DNA of 64,000 bases from Pseudomonas viciae (GCF_004786035.1 NZ_CP035088.1:2268001-2332000), one strand, 5' to 3'; numbered from the stretch's first letter, positions 17,674 to 26,852 are shown. The notes: generated from the letters alone by a model not told the origin. Program-made: numbers and translations.

Positions 17674-18195
17674 TTACTTGCTTGGATGAGCAGCCTGAAG
17701 TTTTTTGGCCTCGTCCAAGTGATGCTGCAGGGCTGGCAGCATCTTCTGGGCGAACGCTTTGAGCTCAGTGTTGCCAGGCTTCTTGTCGTCCGTCACGGTC
17801 TCGGCTTCTTTCTTGAACAGGGCGATGGTTTCCTCGTGAGCCTTCACTTGGTTGTTGGCATAGGCTGCATCAAAGGACTCGTCCCGCAGGTCGAGGATTT
17901 TTTCCTTGGCCTTCTTCACCAGCGTGGTGTCGTCTGGCACTTCGATGTCGTGTTTTTTCGCCAGCGATTTCAACTCTTCATTGGCCTTGGTGTGATCGGT
18001 GATCATCATGTTGGCGAACGCCTTGATGTCCGCCGAGCCACTCTTTTCCAGCGCCAGTTTGCTGGTCTCGATTTCCGCGATGCCACCGGCTGCCGCGTTG
18101 TCGACGAAGTCGTTGGAAGTCGCGGCCCAGGCCACGCTCATGCTGGTGCTCAGGGCAACTGCCAGGCCGAGTTGACGCAAGGTAAATCCGTCCAT
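17674..18195 (-). CDS. DUF4142 exported protein
   Basis: 173-residue exported helical protein. A signal peptide MDGFTLRQLGLAVALSTSMS... is cleaved after AWAA near residue 25. The DUF4142 (ferritin-like helical) repeat then covers the rest, with DFVDNAAAGGIAEIETSKLAL and a second helical pair ending in LPALQHHLDEAKKL. Proteins of this family are induced by envelope or osmotic stress in several bacteria, but their biochemical role is unknown. The start at 18195 follows GGAG and begins the signal peptide. An imperfect hairpin at about 17631-17662 follows the gene. Confidence 0.85.
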   Translation of the reverse strand: MDGFTLRQLGLAVALSTSMSVAWAATSNDFVDNAAAGGIAEIETSKLALEKSGSADIKAFANMMITDHTKANEELKSLAKKHDIEVPDDTTLVKKAKEKILDLRDESFDAAYANNQVKAHEETIALFKKEAETVTDDKKPGNTELKAFAQKMLPALQHHLDEAKKLQAAHPSK

Positions 18196-18412
18196 AGGTA
18201 GGTCTCCACACAGGTTGAAAGAGCGATTCGTTTCGTCTCTGTTCAATGGAGAGCGGTGCGCCGGCAAAGGTTTGATTGGAAGATATCCCGTTACGACGAA
18301 CGGTCACCGCTGGTCGGATTGGCGGTCGACAGAACCCCGTCGACGAGGCCATCCTGATCATCGACGAGCGCCGTAAAGGCGTCTGCCACCGACCCACTGA
18401 AGGAGGTGTTCC

Positions 18413-18646
18413 ATGCCGGTGTCCCACGATTTGTGCCAGGATCTCAACTGCACAAAAGACCACATCCAGCAAAAGCGCAGCGAGGATCCAAGGCTCGACT
18501 CGTTATTTCAAAAATATTCCCTACTTGATGCCGAGGTGGTGGATGCCGAAAAGCCGACATCCGCCACCCTGTCCGGCGAGGCCCTGGAGACACTCAAGAA
18601 GAAACGGTTGCAGATCAAGGACGAGATCGCTAAGCGGTTGCAATAA
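18413..18646 (+). CDS. YdcH/DUF465 family small protein
   Basis: 77-residue two-helix protein of the DUF465 (YdcH) family. The C-terminal half shows the typical SGEALETLKKKRLQIKDEIAKRL, preceded by HDLCQDLNCTKDHIQQK and the DPRLDSLFQKYSLLDAEV motif. A strong GGAGGTG ribosome site precedes the ATG. The function of the family is unknown. It stands alone, divergent from the DUF4142 gene. Confidence 0.85.
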   Translation: MPVSHDLCQDLNCTKDHIQQKRSEDPRLDSLFQKYSLLDAEVVDAEKPTSATLSGEALETLKKKRLQIKDEIAKRLQ

Positions 18647-18710
18647 AACCGTCCTGCTTGCTGCTTGTGGGGGGGCTTTTACGAAGGGCCCTTGAGGAAG
18701 CCATAAACCC

Positions 18711-18825
18711 GTGGCGAGGGAGCTTGCTCCCGCTGGGCTGCGCAGCAGCTCCAAATTATTCGCCACGGTCCCCCAGCTTTTTTACGACTGCTGCGCAGCC
18801 GAGCGGGAGCAAGCTCCCTCGCCAC
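18711..18825. repeat. REPIN (paired inverted REP elements)
   Basis: GTGGCGAGGGAGCTTGCTCCC and its exact complement flank a centre of about 70 bases. The inner GCTGCGCAGCAG palindromes make the arms about 36 bases long. This is the mobile REPIN form, lying between the convergent DUF465 and LysR genes. Confidence 0.85.
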
Positions 18826-18877
18826 GATGTAGTTCACAACAAAGTCGATATTCAGGGAGCAGCCGAACCGGCATCCA

Positions 18878-19741
18878 TCAACCCAGCGGGTCCCAGCGCT
18901 GGGACCAGTCGCTGCCGGTCTTGACGATCTCGCGCAGCACTTCGAACGCCTGCTGCAACGCCGCCGAATCCCGGTCCCGGGAGTAGACCAGGTAGGTCGG
19001 GTAGTTGAATTCCGGTGCCTTGGGCACCCGTTCCAGGATGCCGCTGTCCAGGTAACTCTGCACGACGCGAGTGCGGAAGTAGCCGCTGCCGCCGTTCTCC
19101 AGGATGTACTGCAGGGCCAGTGGGCCAAGGTTGAAGGTCACGGCGGCCTTGGCTTTGTCCGGCAGGGCGGTGTCGTGCTGGCGGCGGAAGTCAGCGCTCC
19201 AGTCGATGTACACGTAGGGTTCCGGACGGGTGGCCAGGCGCACCAGGATGAGTTTTTCTTCCAGTAACTGTTCAACTTGCAGGCGCGGCCAGTATTCGGG
19301 CTGGTACACCACCGCTGCATCCAACAGGCCCAGTTCCAGCTGTTGCAGCAGTTTTTCACCGTCGCGGATGTCCATGCGCAGGGCATGACCGGGGATCTTC
19401 TGCCGCAATTCCCCGGCCCAGGCGAGCATCAAGGGATTACACAGGCTGACCTCGCCACCCAGATGCAGGACGTTGCGATAGCCCTCGGGCAGCGGCAGAT
19501 CCCGGCGGGCCGCTTCCCAGGTCTGCACGAGTTGGTTGGCGTAGATCACGAAGGCTTCGCCATCGGCAGTCAGACGTGCGCCGGCTCGGTTGCGCACGAA
19601 CAATGCACAACCGAGCTGGCTTTCGAGCTTTTGTACCCGGGCGGTAATCGCTGTCTGGGTGACGTGCAGCTTGTCGGCCGCCGCAGCGAGACTGCCGTGG
19701 CGGACAATTTCCAGGAAGGTGCGGGCGAGGTCGATGTCCAT
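18878..19741 (-). CDS. LysR-family regulator
   Basis: 287 residues: winged helix-turn-helix at about 1-60 (DLARTFLEIVRHGSLAAAADKLHVTQTAIT) and periplasmic-binding-like effector domain at about 88-280. The start at 19741 puts the helix-turn-helix at the usual position; an upstream in-frame start would add 16 residues that do not belong to the family. It follows the HoxX-like gene by 63 bases on the same strand, so the two may be co-transcribed. Its target is not evident. Confidence 0.9.
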   Translation of the reverse strand: MDIDLARTFLEIVRHGSLAAAADKLHVTQTAITARVQKLESQLGCALFVRNRAGARLTADGEAFVIYANQLVQTWEAARRDLPLPEGYRNVLHLGGEVSLCNPLMLAWAGELRQKIPGHALRMDIRDGEKLLQQLELGLLDAAVVYQPEYWPRLQVEQLLEEKLILVRLATRPEPYVYIDWSADFRRQHDTALPDKAKAAVTFNLGPLALQYILENGGSGYFRTRVVQSYLDSGILERVPKAPEFNYPTYLVYSRDRDSAALQQAFEVLREIVKTGSDWSQRWDPLG

Positions 19742-19804
19742 GGTCAGGCCGATGCGAGGGAAGCGGGCATTGTAAGAGCTGCCACGCATCGCCGATACCG
19801 GGAA

Positions 19805-21523
19805 TCATGGAGCGGCTTGAGCCTCAGCCACTCGCGCCCAGGGGGCGATCAGACGCTCGGGCGTGCGACAGGCTTTGCGCTTGAGCACGAAGTTGCGGCA
19901 TTTCTCGGCAAAGCCGTGGCGGTTTTCCACCATGTCGCGGCGCATTTGCGTGAGCTCGCCGGCGCGACACGCCTGGATCGCCGGCAGGCTCCGTTCGGCC
20001 TTGCGAACCCGGATGGCCTCATAGATCGGATCGAGCAGGGCGCTGTTGGCCCGTTGCAGCAGCCACAGACCGAACTCGTCAGGGCAGCGCGGCCCGATCT
20101 CCTGGACCATGCCGCAGCGTAACGCCTGGAGGGCGCTGATGGGCAAGCAGTCCTGGGTGAGTTTCCAGGCCATGTCCGGGCCGACCGCGCGGGGCAAGCT
20201 GTAGGTCCAGTACTCGGAGCCGTACAGGCCCATAGTTGCGTAATGCGGGTTGAGCACGATGTCACTGCGCGCCAGAACGATATCGGCCGCCAGGGCGAGC
20301 ATCACACCGCCGGCCCCGGCGTTACCTGTCAGGCCGCTGACCACCAGTTGCCGGGCGCTGAACAACTCCAGGCAAACATCGTCGATGGCTTGGATATTGG
20401 CCCACGCTTCCAGGCCGGGTTCGGCGGCGGCCTGGATCACGTTCAGGTGCACGCCGTTGGAAAAACTGCCGCGTGCGCCGCGGATCAACAGCACTTGGGT
20501 GTCCCGGGACTTGGCCCAGCGCAGCGCTTGCACCAGGCGCTGGCATTGCTCGGTGCTCATCGCGCCGTTATAGAACTCGAACGTCAGCTCTCCCACATGG
20601 CCGCACTCCCGGTAGCGAATGGGCTGATAGGGTTCATCGCTGAACGGTTGTCGAGCCAGGGAACTGTCGAGCAGCGGGATATCGTCGAGCCGTCCCGAGA
20701 GCACATGGCGCGCCGGTCGTTTGAAGGTCTGTTCACCGGGCTGCGGCTTGTGGCGCAGGGCGCCGATCCACAGGCTCGCATCACCGGTCGCCACCAGCAC
20801 CGCATCGTCGCGCACGGCCAGCAGTTCGCCGGGCATGCCGCGACGGACGTCCGGATGGGCGTCGTACAGGTAAAACTGGCTGCCGGCCAGGCTCGCGAGC
20901 ACACCCGGCTGGCCGTCGGCGGCGTCGATGCAGCGCTTGATGAAATCGGTGCTGTCGTGCCAGCTGAAGGTGCGGTCGTCCTGGGTCATGTTCGGTTGCA
21001 GGCGCCCGACCACGTCATGGCGACTGTAATCCAGCGGCACTGGGACGAAACCGTTACTGAATTTCTCCACGACTTCGCGGATACAACGAATGGCCGCATC
21101 GCTGACCGGGCCGTTATACAACTGCGATTTGCGCAGGCCCTCGGGCAAGTTGAATTCGCAGGTGGCCCAAATCGGCCCGGCGTCCATTTCTTCTACCGCC
21201 TGCAGCGCCGTCACGCCCCAGCGCTTGGGTTGCCGGGTGATCGCCCAGTCGAGGGCACTGGCGCCGCGATCGCCGACAATGCCGGGATGAATGATCACTA
21301 CCGGGCGCCGAGGGTTGCGCCACAGCTGCTCGGGTACGCGGTCCTTGAGAAACGGGCAGATCACCAGGTCGGCGGCGCTTTCTTCGATTTGCTGGCAGAC
21401 CGCGGCCGGATCGGTGAACAGCACCACGCTGGGGCGATAGCCAGCCTCGCGCAGCTCTAGCCAGGCGCGTTGGGTCAGGCCATTGAATGCGGTCGACAGC
21501 AGAATAATCTTCAGTTTGGGCAT
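19805..21523 (-). CDS. hoxX: HoxX-like protein: formyltransferase + enoyl-CoA hydratase fusion
   Basis: 572 residues. The N-terminal formyltransferase fold (about 1-300) has the active-site His79 in HPGIVGDRGASALDWAI and Asp114 in EEMDAGPIW. The C-terminal crotonase fold (about 315-500) contains LLIRGARGSFSNGVHLNV and GLTGNAGAGGVMLALAADI, the oxyanion-hole region. This two-domain layout is that of HoxX, which makes the CO ligand of [NiFe]-hydrogenases from formyl groups in aerobic Knallgas bacteria. No hydrogenase structural or hyp genes are in the window. The GGAAGAGAG ribosome site supports the ATG. It may therefore act on another C1 or acyl-CoA substrate. Confidence 0.82.
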   Translation of the reverse strand: MPKLKIILLSTAFNGLTQRAWLELREAGYRPSVVLFTDPAAVCQQIEESAADLVICPFLKDRVPEQLWRNPRRPVVIIHPGIVGDRGASALDWAITRQPKRWGVTALQAVEEMDAGPIWATCEFNLPEGLRKSQLYNGPVSDAAIRCIREVVEKFSNGFVPVPLDYSRHDVVGRLQPNMTQDDRTFSWHDSTDFIKRCIDAADGQPGVLASLAGSQFYLYDAHPDVRRGMPGELLAVRDDAVLVATGDASLWIGALRHKPQPGEQTFKRPARHVLSGRLDDIPLLDSSLARQPFSDEPYQPIRYRECGHVGELTFEFYNGAMSTEQCQRLVQALRWAKSRDTQVLLIRGARGSFSNGVHLNVIQAAAEPGLEAWANIQAIDDVCLELFSARQLVVSGLTGNAGAGGVMLALAADIVLARSDIVLNPHYATMGLYGSEYWTYSLPRAVGPDMAWKLTQDCLPISALQALRCGMVQEIGPRCPDEFGLWLLQRANSALLDPIYEAIRVRKAERSLPAIQACRAGELTQMRRDMVENRHGFAEKCRNFVLKRKACRTPERLIAPWARVAEAQAAP

Positions 21524-21667
21524 GAAACTCTCTTCCTTGAGATGAGCGGGCGCAGGCTCCCGATGAGCCGTCCCTGGCTTCGATGGAGGCGCTAAATTAG
21601 CGGCTCAAGGGCGAGGGGCAACTGACGAGGGTCAAGGTTGAGTGTGTTGCGGGAAATCATCGGAAGA

Positions 21668-21705
21668 TAAAAACGCGAATCCCGCCTCGGGGGCGGGATT
21701 CGTTT
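21668..21705 (-). terminator. Rho-independent terminator after the SCP2 gene
   Basis: The 11-bp stem CGAATCCCGCC / GGCGGGATTCG is followed, on the minus strand, by GCGTTTTTATC. It lies 37 bases beyond the stop of the SCP2 gene and separates it from hoxX. Confidence 0.8.
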
Positions 21706-21741
21706 GCAGCCAAAAGGCCCGCGAAGAACGCGAGCGCAGTC

Positions 21742-22056
21742 TCAGCTTGGGAACAGCTCGGACAGTTTCATCGCCAGCATCATGTCGCCTTCGGCGCGCA
21801 GCTTGCCGCCCATGAACGCTTGCATGCCGTCGGTGCTGCCGTCGACGATGCCTTGGAGGGTTTCGCCGTCCATTACCAGGGTCACCTGGGCGTCCGGGTT
21901 TTCACCTTCCTGCAGTTCGCAGGTGCTGTCCTTGACGATCAGCGAGAAATTCTTGGTTTCGTCGATGCGGAAACCGAATACCAGGTCCAGGCCGGCAGCA
22001 GCGGCTGGGTTGAACTTGGCTTTCATGGCTTGTACGGCGTCGGCTACGGAGGTCAT
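21742..22056 (-). CDS. SCP2 sterol-binding domain protein
   Basis: 104 residues with one SCP2 lipid-binding domain covering the whole length (LVFGFRIDETKNFSLIVKDSTCEL, TLVMDGETLQGIVDGSTDGMQAFMGGKL). Such proteins carry hydrophobic molecules such as fatty acyl chains. It has no signal peptide, so it is cytoplasmic. The histidine phosphatase gene lies about 50 bases upstream on the same strand. Confidence 0.85.
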   Translation of the reverse strand: MTSVADAVQAMKAKFNPAAAAGLDLVFGFRIDETKNFSLIVKDSTCELQEGENPDAQVTLVMDGETLQGIVDGSTDGMQAFMGGKLRAEGDMMLAMKLSELFPS

Positions 22057-22107
22057 GGTTTCGATCCTTATTTGGGTGGTACAGCAAGGGTCTACAGTAA
22101 TCCGGAC

Positions 22108-22818
22108 TCAGCGAAAGGTGATGAGGTCCGGGGCCTTCAGCAGTTGCAGATGGGCGTGACTGTTGAAGGAAGCCAGGGCCACCTCGCGGCCCCTGAACTT
22201 CAGGTGGTTGAGCGAGGTGTTGACGATTTGCCAGTTCAGTTCGAAGGCTTGTCGGGCGGGTATCCGGGTGATCAGGTGGAGCAGGGCGGTGATGGTGCCG
22301 CCAGACGTGAACACAGCGATTTTCTGGGTGTTGTCGGCTTGTTCCAGGATGCGATGCAGGCCCGCTTGGACCCGCTCGACGAAACCCAGCCAGCTTTCCA
22401 GACCGGGCGGGTCGTACTGGCCGCTGAGCCAGCGCTCGACGATCAATGCGAAGATGCGCTGGAATTCGGCGCGGTTCTGCGCGGCGTTGCGCAGGATATG
22501 CAGCGCTTCGGGCTCCTGGGGGAGCATGTCCGGCAGCAGGGCACGAATGACCGCGTCGGCGTCGAACTCGTTGAATGCGGCGTCGATTTCCAGTCCGGGA
22601 ACCGGCAGCCCGGCGGCGGACATCTGGCCCAACGCTCCGGTGGCGGTGTCCTGCTGGCGGCGCAGGTCGCCCGAAAGGCAGCGATCGAACACCACGCCGA
22701 GCTCTGCCAGGTGGCTGCCGAGCACTTGCGCCTGGCGTACGCCGTTGGGCGAAAGGACATCGTAGTCGTCCGCACCGAAGGAGGCTTGGCCATGTCGAAT
22801 CAGATAGATGCTGCCCAC
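22108..22818 (-). CDS. Histidine phosphatase (phosphoglycerate-mutase-like)
   Basis: 236 residues from a GTG start. The catalytic motif IYLIRHGQAS lies at the very N-terminus, and FTSGGTITALL supplies the second active-site region. The 2H phosphatase class acts on phosphoesters of small molecules or proteins. An upstream TTG at 22881 gives a longer open frame, but the added residues do not belong to the family; the GTG gives the usual MGSIYLIRHGQ start. That TTG forms part of a TTGACA hexamer, a possible -35 element. It probably shares a transcript with the SCP2 gene. Confidence 0.85.
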   Translation of the reverse strand: MGSIYLIRHGQASFGADDYDVLSPNGVRQAQVLGSHLAELGVVFDRCLSGDLRRQQDTATGALGQMSAAGLPVPGLEIDAAFNEFDADAVIRALLPDMLPQEPEALHILRNAAQNRAEFQRIFALIVERWLSGQYDPPGLESWLGFVERVQAGLHRILEQADNTQKIAVFTSGGTITALLHLITRIPARQAFELNWQIVNTSLNHLKFRGREVALASFNSHAHLQLLKAPDLITFR

Positions 22819-23044
22819 GTCCGCGTCATCCCGGTACGTTGAAGGTTTGGCGAGGTTATGAGGATGGGGGGGAGCTGTCAATGAAAAAACATACGCTTGT
22901 TTGAAATGCCCGTTACAGCCTTGTCCTGCCAGGCTCGCGTTAAGGTAACCACAGGTTTCATGGCTGGTCGCGACGCAGGCGCATGGGTATGCTGGGGCTG
23001 TTACGCGCCTGCGTTCAGTGGCGCATTACATTTAAGGAGTTGCT

Positions 23045-24076
23045 GTGGAGTTTTTCATCGAATACGCCGGTTTTCTGGCCAAGACCGTGACGCTGGTGAT
23101 CGCCATTTTGGTGGTGCTGGCCAGTTTTGCCGCGTTACGTAGCAAGGGGCGACGCAAGTCGACCGGCCAGTTGCAGGTGAGCAAACTCAACGATTTCTAC
23201 AAAGGGCTGCGTGAGCGCCTGGAGCAGACGCTGCTGGATAAAGACCAGCTCAAGGCCCTGCGCAAGGCGCAAGGCAAGACTGAAAAGGCCGAGAAGAAGC
23301 AAAAGGACAAGCCAGCGGCCAAGCCCCGGGTGTTCGTGCTGGATTTCGACGGCGACATCAAGGCCTCGGCCACCGAGAGCCTGCGGCATGAAATCACCGC
23401 GCTGCTGACCCTGGCGACCCCGAAGGACGAAGTCGTGCTGCGCCTGGAAAGCGGCGGCGGCATGGTCCACAGCTATGGCTTGGCTTCGTCGCAACTGGCG
23501 CGGATCCGTCAGGCCGGCGTGCCGTTGACGGTCTGTATCGACAAGGTCGCGGCCAGCGGCGGCTACATGATGGCGTGCATCGGCGAGAAGATCATCAGCG
23601 CCCCGTTCGCCATTCTTGGCTCCATTGGCGTTGTCGCGCAGTTGCCCAACGTCAACCGGCTGCTGAAGAAGCACGATATTGATTTCGAAGTGCTGACGGC
23701 GGGTGAATACAAGCGCACGTTGACGGTGTTCGGCGAAAATACCGAGAAGGGCCGGGAGAAATTCCAGGAAGACCTGGATATCACCCATGCGTTGTTCAAG
23801 AACTTCGTCTCCAATTACCGCCCGCAACTGGCCATCGATGAAGTGGCCACCGGTGAAGTCTGGCTGGGTGTGGCGGCGCTGGGCAAAGGGCTGGTAGACG
23901 AGTTGAAGACCAGCGACGAATACCTCGCCGAACGAGCCAAAGGCGCCGAGTTGTATCACCTGCACTACGCCGAACGCAAAAGCTTGCAGGAACGCATCGG
24001 CATGGCGGCCAGCGGTTCTGTTGACCGGGTGCTGCTGAGTTGGTGGAGCCGCCTTACCCAGCAGCGTTTCTGGTAA
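23045..24076 (+). CDS. sohB: SohB, inner-membrane S49 serine protease
   Basis: 343-residue signal-peptide-peptidase-like protease. One N-terminal membrane segment (about residues 5-28) is followed by a charged linker (KTEKAEKKQKDKPAAKPR) and the S49 domain. The catalytic Ser lies in DKVAASGGYMMA and the Lys in LTAGEYKRTLTVFGEN. It cleaves membrane-associated peptides or signal peptides in the periplasm or at the membrane. The start is GTG, with AAGGAG six bases upstream. Confidence 0.92.
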   Translation: MEFFIEYAGFLAKTVTLVIAILVVLASFAALRSKGRRKSTGQLQVSKLNDFYKGLRERLEQTLLDKDQLKALRKAQGKTEKAEKKQKDKPAAKPRVFVLDFDGDIKASATESLRHEITALLTLATPKDEVVLRLESGGGMVHSYGLASSQLARIRQAGVPLTVCIDKVAASGGYMMACIGEKIISAPFAILGSIGVVAQLPNVNRLLKKHDIDFEVLTAGEYKRTLTVFGENTEKGREKFQEDLDITHALFKNFVSNYRPQLAIDEVATGEVWLGVAALGKGLVDELKTSDEYLAERAKGAELYHLHYAERKSLQERIGMAASGSVDRVLLSWWSRLTQQRFW

Positions 24077-24085
24077 CGGCTAATC

Positions 24086-24112
24086 CCTGTGGGAGCGAGC
24101 CTGCTCCCACAT
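24086..24112. repeat. Single short REP element
   Basis: CCCTGTGGGAGCGAGCCTGCTCCCACA is a truncated REP palindrome following sohB. Confidence 0.65.
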
Positions 24113-24158
24113 TGGTTTCGAAGTGGTTGCGGGATTTCGACATAATTCATGCCCCAAT

Positions 24159-24198
24159 AAAAAAGCCCTGAACCGGAACACCCGGATCAGGGCTTTTT
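24159..24198. terminator. Bidirectional terminator between sohB and the DUF934 gene
   Basis: AAAAAAGCCCTGA and TCAGGGCTTTTT form a stem with A and T tracts on either side, plus an inner CCGG/CCGG pairing. It ends transcription from both convergent sides. Confidence 0.9.
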
Positions 24199-24211
24199 CA
24201 TGTCTCAGGTT

Positions 24212-24706
24212 TCAGCGACGACGAAACAGCGGCAGCGGCTCGTCGGTGGCAGCCTGGTAGGTCACCGAGAAGTCCTTGAGGCTTTCGAGGGCTTCATAGG
24301 GGTCTTTGTCGGCACGCAAGGCAAAGGCGTCGAAACCGCAGCGACGCATGTAGAACAGCTGGTCGCGCAGCACATCGCCAATCGCCCGCAACTCACCCTT
24401 GAAACCATAGCGATCACGCAACAGGCGGGCGTTGGAGTAGCTGCGCCCGTCGGTGAAGGCCGGGAAGTTCAGGGCGATGACCTGTAGCTGATTGGCGTCA
24501 TCACCAATTTCTTCCGCTTCCTCGTCGGCGTCCAGCCACACACCCAGGCCGCCGTCGCGGGCCTTGAGGGCGTGAGCATGGTCGCGCCACAGGGCCAGGG
24601 GCACGATCAGGTCGTCGCAGTTGGAGATGCCATCGAAGGACGCATCCTTGGGCAACAGGTGCCAGGTTTCGTCGATGACCTCGTTGTTCTTAATGATTCG
24701 CTGCAT
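24212..24706 (-). CDS. DUF934 protein, sulfite-reductase partner
   Basis: 164 residues, DUF934 family, a small protein found next to cysI in many Proteobacteria and thought to assist assimilatory sulfite reduction. The family pattern is clear: LPLALWRDH and the motif VIALNFPAFTDGRSYSNARLLRDRYGF. The start at 24706 lies inside the end of cysI, overlapping it by 17 bases; the longer frame lacks support. It is translated as a tail of the cysI transcript. Confidence 0.9.
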   Translation of the reverse strand: MQRIIKNNEVIDETWHLLPKDASFDGISNCDDLIVPLALWRDHAHALKARDGGLGVWLDADEEAEEIGDDANQLQVIALNFPAFTDGRSYSNARLLRDRYGFKGELRAIGDVLRDQLFYMRRCGFDAFALRADKDPYEALESLKDFSVTYQAATDEPLPLFRRR

Positions 24707-26348
24707 AGACGCGTTCCTTGAAGAGGTCGATGCCAATACGTTGGTAAGTGTCGATGAAGCGCTCGTCTTCGGTACGTTGTTCGATGTACACGTCGATCAG
24801 CTTCTCGATCACGTCAGGCATGTCGTCCTGGGCAAAGGACGGGCCGAGGATCTTGCCCAGGCTGGCGTCGCGGCTACCGCTGCCGCCCAGGGAGACCTGG
24901 TAGAACTCTTCGCCTTTCTTGTCCACGCCCAGGATGCCGATGTGGCCAACGTGGTGGTGACCACAGGCGTTCATGCAACCGGAAATGTTCAGGTCCAGCT
25001 CGCCGATGTCGAACAGGTAGTCCAGGTCGTCAAAGCGACGCTGGATCGATTCGGCAATAGGGATCGACTTGGCGTTGGCCAGGGAGCAGAAGTCACCGCC
25101 GGGGCAGCAGATCATGTCGGTCAGCAGGCCGATGTTCGGCGTGGCGAAACCTTGCTCGCGCAATTCGCCCCACAGGGTGAACAACTGGCTCTGTTCAACG
25201 TCCGCCAGGATGATGTTCTGCTCGTGGGATGTGCGCAGTTGACCGAAGCTGTAGCGCTCGGCCAGGTCGGCCACGGCATCCAGTTGCTTGTCGGTGATGT
25301 CGCCCGGTGCAACGCCGGTCGGTTTCAGCGACAGGGTCACCGCGACATAGCCTGGCTTCTTGTGGGCCAGGGTGTTGCGGGTGCGCCAGCGGGCGAAGCC
25401 TGGATGCTCTTTGTCGAGCGCTGCCAGTTCGGCGTCCTGATTGCTCAGGGCCTTGTAGGCGGGGTCGACGAAGTGCTTGGCCACGCGATGGACTTCGGCT
25501 TCGGTCAGGGTGGTCTGGCCGCCGCGCAGGTGAGCCATTTCGGCCTCGACCTTCTCGGCGAACACTTCAGGCGTAAGGGCCTTGACCAGGATCTTGATCC
25601 GCGCCTTGTACTTGTTGTCGCGACGGCCATAGCGGTTGTACACCCGCAGGATGGCGTCGAGGTAACTCAGCAGGTCCGGCCAAGGCAAGAACTCGTTGAT
25701 GAACGCGCCGACCACCGGCGTACGGCCGAGGCCGCCGCCCACCAGCACACGGAAGCCCAACTCGCCGGCGGCGTTGTAGACCGTCTCCAGGCCGATGTCG
25801 TGGACTTCGATGGCGGCACGGTCCGAGGTCGAGCCATTGATGGCGATCTTGAACTTGCGCGGCAGGTAGGCGAATTCCGGGTGGAAAGTGGTCCACTGAC
25901 GGACGATCTCGCACCATGGTCGCGGGTCGATCAGCTCATCGGCGGCGACACCGGCAAATTGATCGGTGGTGACGTTACGCAGGCAGTTGCCGCTGGTCTG
26001 GATCGCGTGCATCTGCACGGTGGCCAGTTCAGCCAGGATCTCAGGCACATCTTCCAGGGCCGGCCAGTTGTACTGGACGTTCTGCCGGGTACTGATGTGG
26101 GCGTAGCCCTTGTCATAGTCGCGGGCAATCTGGGCCAGCTTGCGCACCTGGCGCGAGGTCAGTTGGCCATAAGGCACGGCGACGCGCAGCATCGGGGCGA
26201 AGCGCTGGATATACAGGCCATTCTGCAAGCGCAGAGGGCGGAATTCTTCTTCGCTCAGCTCGCCTGCCAGATAGCGTCGGGTCTGATCACGGAACTGCTT
26301 GACGCGGTCCTCGATGATCCGCTGATCGTACTCGTCATATACGTACAT
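24690..26348 (-). CDS. cysI: Sulfite/nitrite reductase hemoprotein, assimilatory (CysI)
   Basis: 552-residue siroheme and [4Fe-4S] enzyme that reduces sulfite to sulfide in cysteine synthesis. The ferredoxin-like half-domains repeat twice. The cofactor cysteines are in CCPGGDFCSLANAKSIPI and SGCMNACGHHHVGHIG, giving the Cys-X5-Cys and Cys-X3-Cys pair that share the cluster and siroheme. RFAPMLRVAVPYG and ISTRQNVQYNWP are typical. The start at MYVYDEYDQ (26348) is the family's usual N-terminus; the longer frame upstream is unrelated in sequence. The DUF934 gene is fused at the end of the transcript. Confidence 0.95.
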   Translation of the reverse strand: MYVYDEYDQRIIEDRVKQFRDQTRRYLAGELSEEEFRPLRLQNGLYIQRFAPMLRVAVPYGQLTSRQVRKLAQIARDYDKGYAHISTRQNVQYNWPALEDVPEILAELATVQMHAIQTSGNCLRNVTTDQFAGVAADELIDPRPWCEIVRQWTTFHPEFAYLPRKFKIAINGSTSDRAAIEVHDIGLETVYNAAGELGFRVLVGGGLGRTPVVGAFINEFLPWPDLLSYLDAILRVYNRYGRRDNKYKARIKILVKALTPEVFAEKVEAEMAHLRGGQTTLTEAEVHRVAKHFVDPAYKALSNQDAELAALDKEHPGFARWRTRNTLAHKKPGYVAVTLSLKPTGVAPGDITDKQLDAVADLAERYSFGQLRTSHEQNIILADVEQSQLFTLWGELREQGFATPNIGLLTDMICCPGGDFCSLANAKSIPIAESIQRRFDDLDYLFDIGELDLNISGCMNACGHHHVGHIGILGVDKKGEEFYQVSLGGSGSRDASLGKILGPSFAQDDMPDVIEKLIDVYIEQRTEDERFIDTYQRIGIDLFKERVYAANH

Positions 26349-26640
26349 ATAAGTCTCGTTCTCAGGCTTGGGCCGACTCAGAAACAGCTGCGTGTTGGCT
26401 CGCTGAAATCGGGTTCTGCCTCGGCAATTCTGCGCGCACGGCCGCGCACTCCTAGAGGAGCCGGTGCAAGATACCTGTTTTGGGTTATGCGCAAAAGTGA
26501 TGTTTGAGTATATGTAAAGAACCAAATCGACTAATGAGATTGATTATTGCCTAATCCACATTTGTCGTGCGGGCAATCATCGTCTTAACTGTGGTCGAGT
26601 CCCGATGCAATCACCTATAAAACCGACAAGAGGCGATGCA

Positions 26641-26754
26641 ATGAGCAATCCGACCAAAGCAAGGAAAAGCGACAGTTCTGTTGATGCCTGGGCCATTTTG
26701 TTCCTGATTATCCTGGTGGTGGGCACCGCAGTGTTCTGGGTCAGTCATCAATAA
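26641..26754 (+). CDS. 37-residue single-pass membrane peptide
   Basis: ATG at 26641, stop at 26752-26754. The charged N-terminus (MSNPTKARKSDSSVDA) is followed by one hydrophobic helix of about 18 residues (WAILFLIILVVGTAVFW) and a short tail SHQ. A GAGG-type ribosome site lies about eight bases upstream. It matches the small-membrane-protein pattern, but no family is recognised. It lies in the gap between cysI and a binding-protein gene, reading toward the latter. Confidence 0.55.
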   Translation: MSNPTKARKSDSSVDAWAILFLIILVVGTAVFWVSHQ

Positions 26755-26852
26755 GCTCGAGCCGTTGCAGGCCGCATGAAGGTCTTGAGTTCATGTGCCC
26801 GTTCGCCACCTGGGTCGTTATACTAGGTGGCGTATTATTCGGGGCGGGCGGG

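Noticed and set aside
22819..22881. Extended N-terminus of the histidine phosphatase from TTG
   Set aside because: The extra residues are outside the family fold, and the TTG is part of a TTGACA promoter-like hexamer.
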